64,000 nucleotides of DNA from Herbidospora yilanensis (GTDB lineage: Bacteria; Actinomycetota; Actinomycetes; Streptosporangiales; Streptosporangiaceae). A model generated the notes under the pieces. That model was not told where the DNA came from and searched no databases. It worked only from the letters and a program-made list of their open reading frames with translations. The number at the start of each line of letters is the position of its first letter. Position 1 is the stretch's first letter. Where the stretch lies: positions 39,818-103,817 of the forward strand of contig NZ_BBXE01000040.1 in the NCBI RefSeq assembly GCF_001570565.1, read 5' to 3'. Positions 16,516 through 24,125 of this stretch are shown here, piece after piece. Made by a program: the position numbers and the translations under genes.

Positions 16516-17610
16516 ATGGCGATGACCGTTCTCGACACCCGCGCGCTCAACCGCGCCACGCTCGCCCGGCAGTTGCTGCTCGACCGCGCCGACCTGCCGG
16601 TCCTCGACGCCGTCGCCCATCTGTGCGGGATGCAGGCACAGGAGCCGCAGGAGCCGTTCGTCGGGCTCTGGTCGCGGCTGCGCGGGTTCGACCCGGCGTC
16701 GCTGTCCGATCTGCTGGTACGGCGCGGCGTCGTGCGCACCCACCTCATGCGCCGCACCGTCCACCTGGTCACGGCCGACGACGTCGTGGCCTGGCGGGCC
16801 CGGCACGACGCCATGTTGCGCCAGAGGGTGCTCGGGGTCTACCGGCGCGAGCTGGCCGGAGTCGACCTCGACGAGCTCGCGGCGGCCGGCCGGGCCCTGA
16901 TGGCCGACGGCGAACCCCGGACGATGGGCGACCTGGCCCGGACGATGGCCGAGCGGTGGCCGATGCCCGAACCCCGGCCGCTGGGCGAGATGCTGGTCTC
17001 CGCCCTCGTCCCGGTGGTGCAGCTACCGCCGCGCGGGATGTGGCGCGCCAAGGCGGGCGTGCGCAACGTCCCCATCCCCCTCTGGCTCGGGCGGGAGCTC
17101 GACCCGCCCGCGCGGACCGGGTCGGATCCGGTCGGCGAGACGCTCGTGCGGCGCTACCTGGCCGCCTACGGCCCCGCCGCCACGGCCGACCTGCGCGCCT
17201 GGTGCGGGCTGGCCGGCCTGCCGGCCGCGGTCGCCGCCGTGCGCGGGGAACTGGTCTCCTTCCGCGACGAGCGGGGCCGCGAACTGCTGGACCTGCCCGA
17301 CGCGCCCCGCCCCGACCCCGGCACGCCCGCGCCGGTGCGGTTCCTGCCCGCCTTCGACAACGCGCTCCTCGGCTACGACGACCGCACCCGGATCGTCGAC
17401 GACGCCCATCGCGGCGTGTCGATCGCCGGTGTCCGGGTCGTCCTGGTCGACGGCCGGGTCGCCGCCACCTGGACGGTCAAGGACGGCACCGTGACCGTCG
17501 CCCCGCTGCGCGACCTCTCCCGGGCCGACCGCGACGCGGTGGCCGAGGAGGGGGAGAGGCTCGCGTCGTTCCTCTCCGACGGTGAGCGGAGTGCCGTCCA
17601 GCTCGCCTGA
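16516..17610 (+). CDS. Winged-helix DNA-binding protein, AlkZ-like DNA glycosylase family
   Basis: About 364 residues of the actinobacterial winged-helix family (HTH_42) that includes AlkZ, a glycosylase that excises bulky or crosslinked alkylated bases. Residues near the start read LCGMQAQEPQEP; the QAQ matches the QxQ catalytic motif of AlkZ-like enzymes. RTHLMRRTVHLV and FLPAFDNALLGYDDR are further family landmarks. AlkZ relatives often protect producers from genotoxic natural products, but many are of unknown role, and no toxin cluster is visible here. The ATG at 16516 is preferred; ATG codons at 16468 and 16522 are also in frame. Confidence 0.75.
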   Translation: MAMTVLDTRALNRATLARQLLLDRADLPVLDAVAHLCGMQAQEPQEPFVGLWSRLRGFDPASLSDLLVRRGVVRTHLMRRTVHLVTADDVVAWRARHDAMLRQRVLGVYRRELAGVDLDELAAAGRALMADGEPRTMGDLARTMAERWPMPEPRPLGEMLVSALVPVVQLPPRGMWRAKAGVRNVPIPLWLGRELDPPARTGSDPVGETLVRRYLAAYGPAATADLRAWCGLAGLPAAVAAVRGELVSFRDERGRELLDLPDAPRPDPGTPAPVRFLPAFDNALLGYDDRTRIVDDAHRGVSIAGVRVVLVDGRVAATWTVKDGTVTVAPLRDLSRADRDAVAEEGERLASFLSDGERSAVQLA

Positions 17611-17659
17611 CCCCTCATTCGCAGTGGGTCGTGGCGTCTGCGCGTGCCTACCATGACGT

Positions 17660-18448
17660 ATGGCCAGCGAATCCGCCGCGGTGACGCGGCGTCGCCGCGA
17701 GCAGCTCAGCGACTTCCTGCGCACCCGCCGGGCCCGGCTCACCCCCGGCGACGTCGGCATGGCGGTGGCGGGCCGACGCCGCACCCCGGGCCTGCGGCGC
17801 GAGGAGGTCGCCGTGCTGGCCGGGGTCGGGGTGTCCTGGTACACCTGGCTGGAGCAGGGCCGTGACATCAACGTCTCGGCCGAGGTGCTCGACGCGATCG
17901 GCTGCGCGCTGCGCCTGACCGAGCCCGAACGCGCGCACGTCTACCTGCTGGCCGGTCTCAACCCGCCCCGGGCGGGGGCCACCCGCGACGCGGAGATCAC
18001 CCCGGAACTGCGCCGCCTGCTCGACACCTGGACGCCGCCCGCGATGCTGCGCGACCGCTACTGGAACCTGGTCGCGACCAACGACGCGGCGCAGCGCCTG
18101 TTCCGCTACGGCGACACCGACCACAACTGCCTGATCGCGTTCTTCACCAACGCCCGCTACCGGGCCATGCACGTGGAGTGGGAGTCGGTCGCGCCGGCCG
18201 TCGTGGCCGCCTACCGCGCCGACGCCGCGCACGCCCCCGACGACCCCGAGTTCGCCCGCGTGGTCGCCGACCTGAGCGCGGTGAGCCCGGAGTTCGCCGA
18301 ACTCTGGATCCGCCACGACGTGGGCCCGCCGGTCCAGGCGATCAAGGCGATCCGGCATCCCGAGGCCGGAGACCTGTTCTTCGACATGACGACTCTGGTG
18401 GTGGTCGACCACCCGTCGTGGTACCTGGAGCTCTACAACCCCCGGTGA
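17660..18448 (+). CDS. MmyB-type helix-turn-helix regulator
   Basis: A 262-residue regulator. The N-terminal XRE-type HTH includes GLRREEVAVLAGVGVSWYTW and LEQGRDINVSAEVLDAI. The rest is an MmyB-like ligand-binding domain with WNLVATNDAAQRLF and a late HHDxG-like region (RHDVGPPVQAIKAIRHPEAG). Such regulators often control a neighbouring short-chain dehydrogenase, and one follows 70 bases downstream on the same strand, so that gene is the likely target. Confidence 0.87.
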   Translation: MASESAAVTRRRREQLSDFLRTRRARLTPGDVGMAVAGRRRTPGLRREEVAVLAGVGVSWYTWLEQGRDINVSAEVLDAIGCALRLTEPERAHVYLLAGLNPPRAGATRDAEITPELRRLLDTWTPPAMLRDRYWNLVATNDAAQRLFRYGDTDHNCLIAFFTNARYRAMHVEWESVAPAVVAAYRADAAHAPDDPEFARVVADLSAVSPEFAELWIRHDVGPPVQAIKAIRHPEAGDLFFDMTTLVVVDHPSWYLELYNPR

Positions 18449-18517
18449 GGGTGGTGGTGCCAGACCCCGGATCACTGCGCACTGTTCGCCTCCGCCGCCC
18501 GTCGGCACGCTGGATCC

Positions 18518-19273
18518 ATGACCCACACGTTCCACGGCAAGATCGCCCTCATCACCGGCGGCACCAGCGGCATCGGCCTGGCGACGGCCGAGAGGCTGGT
18601 GGCCGGCGGCGCCCACGTGATCGTCACCGGCCGTGACCAGACCAGGCTCGACGCCGCCGTCGGCCACCTGGACGGCGGCGACCGCGTGCTGGCCGTTCAG
18701 GGTGACGCCGCGCACCTGCCCGACCTCGACCGGCTGACGACCACGATCGAACGCCGGTACGGGCGGCTGGACGTCGTCTTCGCCAACGCGGGCACCGCCG
18801 TCTTCCAGCCGCTCGGCGAGGTCACCGAGACCGGCTTCGACCACGTCATGGCGACCAACGTCAAAGGCGTCTTCTTCACCGTCCAGAAGACCCTCCCCCT
18901 GCTCGCCGACCGGGCGTCGATCGTGATCAACGCCTCCTGGGCGCTGCACCGCGGCCTGTCCGGCGCCGCCCTGTACGCCGCGTCGAAGGCCGCCGTCCAC
19001 AACCTGACCCACACTCTCGCGGCCGAACTGGGCCCGAGGGGCGTCCGCGTCAACTCCGTGAGCCCCGGCTACATCGAGACCCCGATGTTCCACGAACACA
19101 TTTCGGCCGAAGCCGCGGCCGTCGCCCTGGCCTCGGTGGCCTCAGGCCGTCTCGGCACCCCGGGGGACGTCGCCGACGCGGTCGCCTTCCTCGCCTCCGA
19201 CGCCGCGTCGTACGTCAACGGGCAGGACCTGATCGTCGACGGCGGCCTGGTGGCCGCCATCGCGGCGACCTAG
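18518..19273 (+). CDS. Short-chain dehydrogenase/reductase
   Basis: A 251-residue SDR with cofactor motif ITGGTSGIGLATAERL, NAG in VFANAGTAV, active-site serine in VINASWALH, YAASK, and SPGYIETPMF. The C-terminal GQDLIVDGGL is typical of classical SDRs. It follows the MmyB-type regulator and probably forms a regulator-reductase pair with it. The stop codon overlaps that of the convergent flavin reductase gene. Confidence 0.88.
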   Translation: MTHTFHGKIALITGGTSGIGLATAERLVAGGAHVIVTGRDQTRLDAAVGHLDGGDRVLAVQGDAAHLPDLDRLTTTIERRYGRLDVVFANAGTAVFQPLGEVTETGFDHVMATNVKGVFFTVQKTLPLLADRASIVINASWALHRGLSGAALYAASKAAVHNLTHTLAAELGPRGVRVNSVSPGYIETPMFHEHISAEAAAVALASVASGRLGTPGDVADAVAFLASDAASYVNGQDLIVDGGLVAAIAAT

Positions 19274-19752
19274 GCGGCGCCGTCCATGGCCATCTCGGGC
19301 CAGAACTCCCGGTAGCGGCCGGAGTGGAAGACGAGCGGCTCCCCCTCGGCCCGCTGGTAGCTCTCCACCGCCCCGACGAAGATGTGGTGGTCGCCGCCGT
19401 CGTGGACGCGCTCCGTCCGGCAGACGAAGGTGGCCAGCGTCCCGGCGAGGATCGGCAGGGGAGCGGCGAGCAGGTCCACCCCGGCGAACTTGTCGGGGGA
19501 GGGCGTCGCGAACCGCCTCGACAGGTGGTCCTGGCCGGCGGCCAGGACGTTGACGACGAACCGTCCGGCCCGCAGGAAGACCGGCGCGCTGGGCGCCCGG
19601 TTCGACAGGCACCACAACACCAGCGGCGGATCGAGCGAGACGGAGGTGAAGGAGTTGACGGTCACCCCGGCCCGGTCACCCTCCTCGGTGGAGGTCGTGA
19701 TCACCGCCACCCCGGTCGCGAACTGCCCCAGGGCCTCACGGAGCGCTCTCAT
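19270..19752 (-). CDS. Flavin reductase (StyB-like), reductase part of a two-component monooxygenase
   Basis: A 160-residue flavin reductase-like FMN-binding protein: LGQFATGVAVITTSTEEG, GVTVNSFTSVSLDPPLVLWC, the family core with the SFTSVSLDPP signature. Its ATG overlaps the stop of the upstream monooxygenase gene as ATGA, so the two are made together. StyB enzymes supply reduced FAD to StyA. The pairing strongly supports that role here. Confidence 0.87.
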   Translation of the reverse strand: MRALREALGQFATGVAVITTSTEEGDRAGVTVNSFTSVSLDPPLVLWCLSNRAPSAPVFLRAGRFVVNVLAAGQDHLSRRFATPSPDKFAGVDLLAAPLPILAGTLATFVCRTERVHDGGDHHIFVGAVESYQRAEGEPLVFHSGRYREFWPEMAMDGAA

Positions 19753-20972
19753 GCCGCGACCCTCCTCAGGTAGGCCTCGGCCCGCTCGGCGTCCATGAAC
19801 CACTCGGCGTAGTCGGAGGGGTCGTCGAACCCGTTGACGAACCGGTGGGCGACCTCGGGGTGCTGCCCGGCCGCGCCCAGGAGCGCCAGGTGGTGGGGTT
19901 CGGCCGGCGCCAGCAGGGCGTTGGTCCAGGCGGTGACGTGCTGGGCCTGGGCCCAGAAGCGGTCGAAGGTGGCCCGCATCCAGTCGGCGTCGAACGGCTG
20001 CGAGCCGCGCTCCATGATGGCCTGCAGATAGGTGGCGGCGCACTTGGCGGCGTTGTTGCTGCCCTGCCCGGTGATCGGGTCGTTGAGCACCACGACGTCG
20101 GCGACCCCGAAGATCGGCGCGCCGGAGGGCAACACGGCGACGGGGTGGCGCACCGTGGGGGCGAAGCGGCCGGTCAGCACGGCGTTGTCGTCGGTGAGCT
20201 CGATGCCGTCGCAGCGCTCGGCCTCCCACGGGAAGAACGTCTCCAGGATCTGCCGGCTGCGCGCCAGGTGCTCGGCGGGGCTCCGCACGTCGCCCCAGCA
20301 GTCCATGGGGCCGCCCGGCACGCCCTCGAACACCATGATCTCGCAGGGGCCGGTGTTCGTGAGGGCGGGGAAGACGAAGTACTCGCCCACACCCGGGAGC
20401 AGGTTGAAGCAGACCGCCGAGTGGTCGGGGCGCGGGGTCAGGCCGTTGACGTAGGTGACCGCGAGGGCGCGCTGCGGAGCGGCGTAGGGGGAGCGCCCGG
20501 GGTCGCGCTCGAACAGCGACGCGATCTGCCCCTTGCCCGCCGCGACGAGGACCAGGTCGTAGCGGGCGGCGTAGGTCTCCAGGTCTTCGGGGGTGGCGTC
20601 GTGCAGGACGAGCTTGCCGCCGAGCCGCTCGAACTCGCCCAGCCAGGCGGGCATCTTCAGCCGCTGGTCGACCGAGCGGGCCGGGGTGTCGAGGCGTCCG
20701 GCCCAGTCGAGTAACTTGCCGCCCTCCGGGCTCGGCACGGTGAGCGCGATGCCCTCGATGGGCGGGCAGAGGTCGGCCCACCAGTCGAGGCCGAGTTCGC
20801 GCTCATGGGCGAGCGCGGTGCCGAACATGCACTGGCCGGACATGACCCGGCCGTCGCGGATGTCCTCGGGGGTGCGGTTGGAGATCACGGTGACGTCGTA
20901 GCCCTGCTGGAGCAGGCCGATGGCCAGGTGGAGGCCGGCCTGCCCGGCGCCGACGATGAGGATGTCTCGCAT
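19749..20972 (-). CDS. StyA-like FAD-dependent monooxygenase (styrene/indole epoxidase family)
   Basis: A 407-residue protein with an N-terminal FAD loop ILIVGAGQAGLHLAIGL, the SMOA-type segments RTPEDIRDGRVMSGQCMF and a C-terminal VVVLNDPITGQGSNNAAK that corresponds to the second FAD contact of the group E monooxygenases. The start at 20972 has AAAGGAC upstream. StyA enzymes epoxidise styrene, indole and related vinyl aromatics with reduced FAD from StyB, encoded next. An AraC-type regulator upstream on the same strand is the likely controller. The natural substrate is not known, since no downstream styrene-pathway genes are present. Confidence 0.85.
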   Translation of the reverse strand: MRDILIVGAGQAGLHLAIGLLQQGYDVTVISNRTPEDIRDGRVMSGQCMFGTALAHERELGLDWWADLCPPIEGIALTVPSPEGGKLLDWAGRLDTPARSVDQRLKMPAWLGEFERLGGKLVLHDATPEDLETYAARYDLVLVAAGKGQIASLFERDPGRSPYAAPQRALAVTYVNGLTPRPDHSAVCFNLLPGVGEYFVFPALTNTGPCEIMVFEGVPGGPMDCWGDVRSPAEHLARSRQILETFFPWEAERCDGIELTDDNAVLTGRFAPTVRHPVAVLPSGAPIFGVADVVVLNDPITGQGSNNAAKCAATYLQAIMERGSQPFDADWMRATFDRFWAQAQHVTAWTNALLAPAEPHHLALLGAAGQHPEVAHRFVNGFDDPSDYAEWFMDAERAEAYLRRVAA

Positions 20973-21073
20973 GGTGGTGTGTCCTTTCGGTGTCAGTAGT
21001 GGAGGTGTTGCCGGCGCCTGACAAGAACGGTACGTTCGGCGCCGCCACCCCGGCCATCCACTGAGCGCGGATC

Positions 21074-22093
21074 TCATCCACCTGACGCGGGCCCTCTCCG
21101 CAGCGTCTCCGACGGCGGCAGCCCGTACTGCTCGCGGTACTGCGCGGCGAACCGCCCCTGGTGCAGGAACCCCCACCGGGCCGCCACCGTGGTCACCGTG
21201 ACCCGGGCGGGGTCGGCAGCCTTGAGCTCGTCGTGCACCCGCGTCAGCCGCACCCGCCGGAGGTAGGCCATCGGGGTCAGCCCGAGATGCGCGCGGAAGC
21301 CCTCCTGGAGGGACCGGCCGCTGACCGCGACCGCGCCGGCGATGTCGGAGGTGGTCAGCGGGAGGTGCGCGTGCCCCTCGACGAACTCCATCGCCCGGCG
21401 CACCACCTTCGGCAGCGCGGGCTGCCTGGGCGCCGTCAGCCGCTCACGGTAGTTGGACGGCTGCATGGTCAGCAGCAGGCTGATCAGGGCGTTCTCCAGA
21501 TGCGCGATGGCCAGCGGATGGCCGGTCAGCCCGTCGTCGCGTTCGCCCTCCCGGACGAGCAGGTCGGCCATGTCCCGCCACGACCGGCTCCAGCCGGTCG
21601 TCAGGTCCACGCCGAGGTCGAAGACGATCGGATCGCCGATGGGTTCGCCGAGCATCTGCTCCAGCGACCGCTCGATGGAGGCGCGCTCGAACTTGATGAC
21701 GAGCTGGGGGCAGCCGGCCGCCCAGCGCATGTCGAGGTGGCGGGTCGGCGACGGCAGCGCGGCCAGCGCCGGGGTGGAGACGATCTCCCGGTCGCCGGCG
21801 CGGATGAGGCTCCGCCCGGCGAGCGGGATCATGACGAGGAAGAAGGTGTCGAGGTCACCCGGTTCGATGTGCACGTCGCCCCCGTAGTCGAGGTAGCTGA
21901 CGCGGACCGAGCCGAGCTGGACGGAGTTGAACCGGGCCGACAGCAGGTTCGCATGCCCGGAAAGGTCCAGCCGGTGGGGGCAGAACACCTTGGCGACCTC
22001 GCCGCGGACCTCGTCGAGGTCGGAGCTGGCGAAGACGGCACGATTGCTGAGGAGCACACCCGATGATCGGCCTTTTCGGGCGTGGCGTTCCAT
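21074..22093 (-). CDS. AraC-family transcriptional regulator
   Basis: A 339-residue protein. Residues about 15-200 form an AraC-binding-2 type ligand domain (NRAVFASSDLDEVRGEVAKV), and the C-terminal 110 residues hold two HTH units (LTTSDIAGAVAVSGRSLQEGF and VTTVAARWGFLHQGRFAAQY, PPSETLRR). Regulators of this type control aromatic-compound genes. It lies 100 bases upstream of the StyA-like gene in the same direction, so it is probably the activator. The ATG at 22093 has a poor ribosome site; a GTG at 22057 is a possible alternative. Confidence 0.86.
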   Translation of the reverse strand: MERHARKGRSSGVLLSNRAVFASSDLDEVRGEVAKVFCPHRLDLSGHANLLSARFNSVQLGSVRVSYLDYGGDVHIEPGDLDTFFLVMIPLAGRSLIRAGDREIVSTPALAALPSPTRHLDMRWAAGCPQLVIKFERASIERSLEQMLGEPIGDPIVFDLGVDLTTGWSRSWRDMADLLVREGERDDGLTGHPLAIAHLENALISLLLTMQPSNYRERLTAPRQPALPKVVRRAMEFVEGHAHLPLTTSDIAGAVAVSGRSLQEGFRAHLGLTPMAYLRRVRLTRVHDELKAADPARVTVTTVAARWGFLHQGRFAAQYREQYGLPPSETLRRGPASGG

Positions 22094-22169
22094 GAAAAAA
22101 GACGCACACCTGGCGCTACATTTTCGGGACGGTTACGGTCTCGCCCGTTTCCGGCAGGACAGCGGCCGG

Positions 22170-22793
22170 TCACGGCTCCGACGGCGTGGTGAACTCGTCG
22201 GCCCACTGGAGCACGCGGTGGGCGCCCGCCCGTTCGGCCGTCTCCCGGGCCTCCGCGATCAGGTCGGCCGCGTCGCCGGGGCGGCCTTCGTCCCGTGCCA
22301 GGTAGGCCAGCCCGACCAGGTTCGCCGCCACCCCGGGGAGGAAACCCAGCTCGCGCCGCAGCCGGGTCGACTCCTCCAGCAGCTCCCGCGCCTCGGGCGT
22401 GCCCTTCGAGGCGAAGGCCAGGTGCCTCAGCGTGTACGCCAGCGTCTCCCGGTCGCCGGCGTCGGTCGCCAGGTCGCGGGCGCGCTCGAAGAAGGGCCGG
22501 GCCACGTCGTCCTCTCCGGCGACGACCTGGTGGTAGATGCCGACCCAGAACAGCGCCTCGGCCTCGCCCCGGATGTCGCCCAGGGAGTCGTAGAGGTCCA
22601 CGGCGCGCTCGAACGCGGTGACGTCGCCGTCGCCCTCACCGGAGAGGTAGCGGGCGTGGGCGACGCGGCCGCGGGCGAGCATGAGGTCGGCCTCCACACT
22701 GTCGAGGGCCAGGTCGGCCATGTCGAGCGCGCCCTCGGTCCCGATGAAGACGGCCTGCTCGTACAGTGTCTTGGCGTTCTCGATACGTCCCAT
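22170..22793 (-). CDS. Tetratricopeptide-like helical repeat protein
   Basis: A 207-residue protein made of helix pairs of TPR type: MADLALDSVEADLMLARGRV, EAEALFWVGIYHQVV, ARPFFERARDLATDAGD and VAANLVGLAYLARDEGRPGD occur at roughly regular spacing. It has no signal peptide or catalytic motif. TPR proteins bind other proteins; nothing nearby identifies the partner. It is divergent from the DUF1877 gene at 22826, with starts 33 bases apart. Confidence 0.7.
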   Translation of the reverse strand: MGRIENAKTLYEQAVFIGTEGALDMADLALDSVEADLMLARGRVAHARYLSGEGDGDVTAFERAVDLYDSLGDIRGEAEALFWVGIYHQVVAGEDDVARPFFERARDLATDAGDRETLAYTLRHLAFASKGTPEARELLEESTRLRRELGFLPGVAANLVGLAYLARDEGRPGDAADLIAEARETAERAGAHRVLQWADEFTTPSEP

Positions 22794-22825
22794 CCGCCGA
22801 CCCTACGCCCGGGAGCACGAACCGC

Positions 22826-23245
22826 ATGGGAATCACGTGCCAGTACCTCAACGTGCGTCCGGAGGAGATCGAACCCCTCCTGCGCCATCCCCAGCGGATC
22901 GACGAGATCATGGAGGACGTCGAGCGCGGCCTGAACATCGACAAGGCCTGGGACGGGCTGGCCGCCCTCCTCACGGACATGCCCGTCGACGTGGTCTTCG
23001 GCGGCACGCCGCTGGAGACGGGCCACGAGTTCCCCTACGGCCCGCCGCGCTACCTGTCGCCGGAGCAGGTCGTGATCGCGGCCGAGTCGCTCCCCGGCGT
23101 GTTGCGCTACGACGGGACGGCGATGACCGGCGTCTACCCGGGCGACGACGACGAGGACTACTACCGCCGCCACTACGCCGGGCTCTGGGAGTTCTTCTCC
23201 ACCTGCGCCAAGAACGGCGACGCCGTCGTGGTCACGCTGTTGTGA
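22826..23245 (+). CDS. DUF1877 (YfbM-like) family protein
   Basis: A 139-residue protein that follows the DUF1877 pattern: MGITCQYLNVRPEEIEPLL, LNIDKAWDGLAALL, YLSPEQVVIAAESL and a C-terminal DYYRRHYAGLWEFFSTCAKNG then AVVVTLL. The function of this family is unknown. A second, broken member lies at 28811-29136. The ATG at 22826 is used because family members start just before the GI.C segment. Confidence 0.82.
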   Translation: MGITCQYLNVRPEEIEPLLRHPQRIDEIMEDVERGLNIDKAWDGLAALLTDMPVDVVFGGTPLETGHEFPYGPPRYLSPEQVVIAAESLPGVLRYDGTAMTGVYPGDDDEDYYRRHYAGLWEFFSTCAKNGDAVVVTLL

Positions 23246-23251
23246 AGCCGG

Positions 23252-23818
23252 CTAGAACCGGCGGCACTGGTCTTCCCTGTCGCCGCCGACCTTGTTGCCG
23301 CCCCCGGTCGGCCGGGGCGAGTTCTCCTTGCACTGAAGGTTGCCCTTCATCCTGTTGTCCGTGATCTGCGCGCCGCCCCTGTTCCCGACGACCTGGATCG
23401 ACCCGCCCACCCGGTTGGAGTTCACCTTGAGGTGGCGCCGGTTGGCGTCGAGCTGGATGTCGGAGTCGATCCGCGACGAGGTGACGGTGGCCGCCCCGCC
23501 CTGCTTGACCTGGACGCTGCCCCTGACGTGAGACCCCGCGAGCACACTGACGGCCCTGGCGTTCTCACCCTGGACGTCGCCCTCCACCCTGATGCCCCGG
23601 GCGACCAGCGTGGCCCCCCGCTCGACCTTGAGCGTGCCCTTGATCCGGGTGCCGACCAGCGTGCACGTGGCCCCCGAGGGCACCCGCAGGTCGTCGACCG
23701 TGACGGCTCGCATCGTCTTCCGGCACGACCGCTCCTCGGCGGCCGCCGGCGCCACGAGCCCGACACCGCCGAGCACCGCGCCCAGCACGACCCCGCCCAG
23801 CAGAACCCTCTTGTCCAT
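23252..23818 (-). CDS. Secreted protein with repetitive beta-helix-like body
   Basis: The ATG at 23818 follows GGGAGGGG at good distance and gives 188 residues. A signal peptide (MDKRVLLGGVVLGAVLGGVG... to PAAAEE) is followed by a body with repeated short strands of the type GTLKV, GDVQG, GSVQV, SDIQL, GSIQV and GNLQC at about 20-residue steps, which suggests a right-handed beta-helix. Several cysteines (SCRKT, ATCTL, LQCKE, DQCRRF) may form disulfides. No enzyme motif is visible. Function unknown; exported by inference. Confidence 0.75.
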   Translation of the reverse strand: MDKRVLLGGVVLGAVLGGVGLVAPAAAEERSCRKTMRAVTVDDLRVPSGATCTLVGTRIKGTLKVERGATLVARGIRVEGDVQGENARAVSVLAGSHVRGSVQVKQGGAATVTSSRIDSDIQLDANRRHLKVNSNRVGGSIQVVGNRGGAQITDNRMKGNLQCKENSPRPTGGGNKVGGDREDQCRRF

Positions 23819-23990
23819 CGGAACCCCTCCCATCGGAAGCGGGCGATCCACCCGCCTGGGAAAGAGCTTCGAGGCCGGCGGTGAACCGTCCATGAGCCAC
23901 TGATGAGCGGTCTCTCATCCGGGACCGCGAGGAGGGCCCGGCGCCGCCCGCGCCGGGCGGAAGCTTATGCCGCCGTCAGCCCGACCTGCT

Positions 23991-24079
23991 GGAGAACGCT
24001 CTCCCAATGACTTAATTCATGCCGTGGGATTTCCGCGATCACGGTGATGTGCTGCGACTTCTCTTCGAGAGAGCGCTCT
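23991..24079 (+). promoter_or_regulatory. Two CebR-like operator sequences upstream of the GH3 gene
   Basis: GGAGAACGCTCTCC (23991-24004) and AGAGCGCTCT (24070-24079) resemble the palindrome TGGGAGCGCTCCCA bound by the LacI-type cellobiose repressor CebR in actinomycetes. The second is a perfect ten-base palindrome just before the leader of the glucosidase gene. The 307-base gap 23819-24125 contains no gene. Confidence 0.6.
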
Positions 24080-24125
24080 TGTGAACGTATTGACTCGATC
24101 CAGTAACACGGTAAGGATTCGGCGT

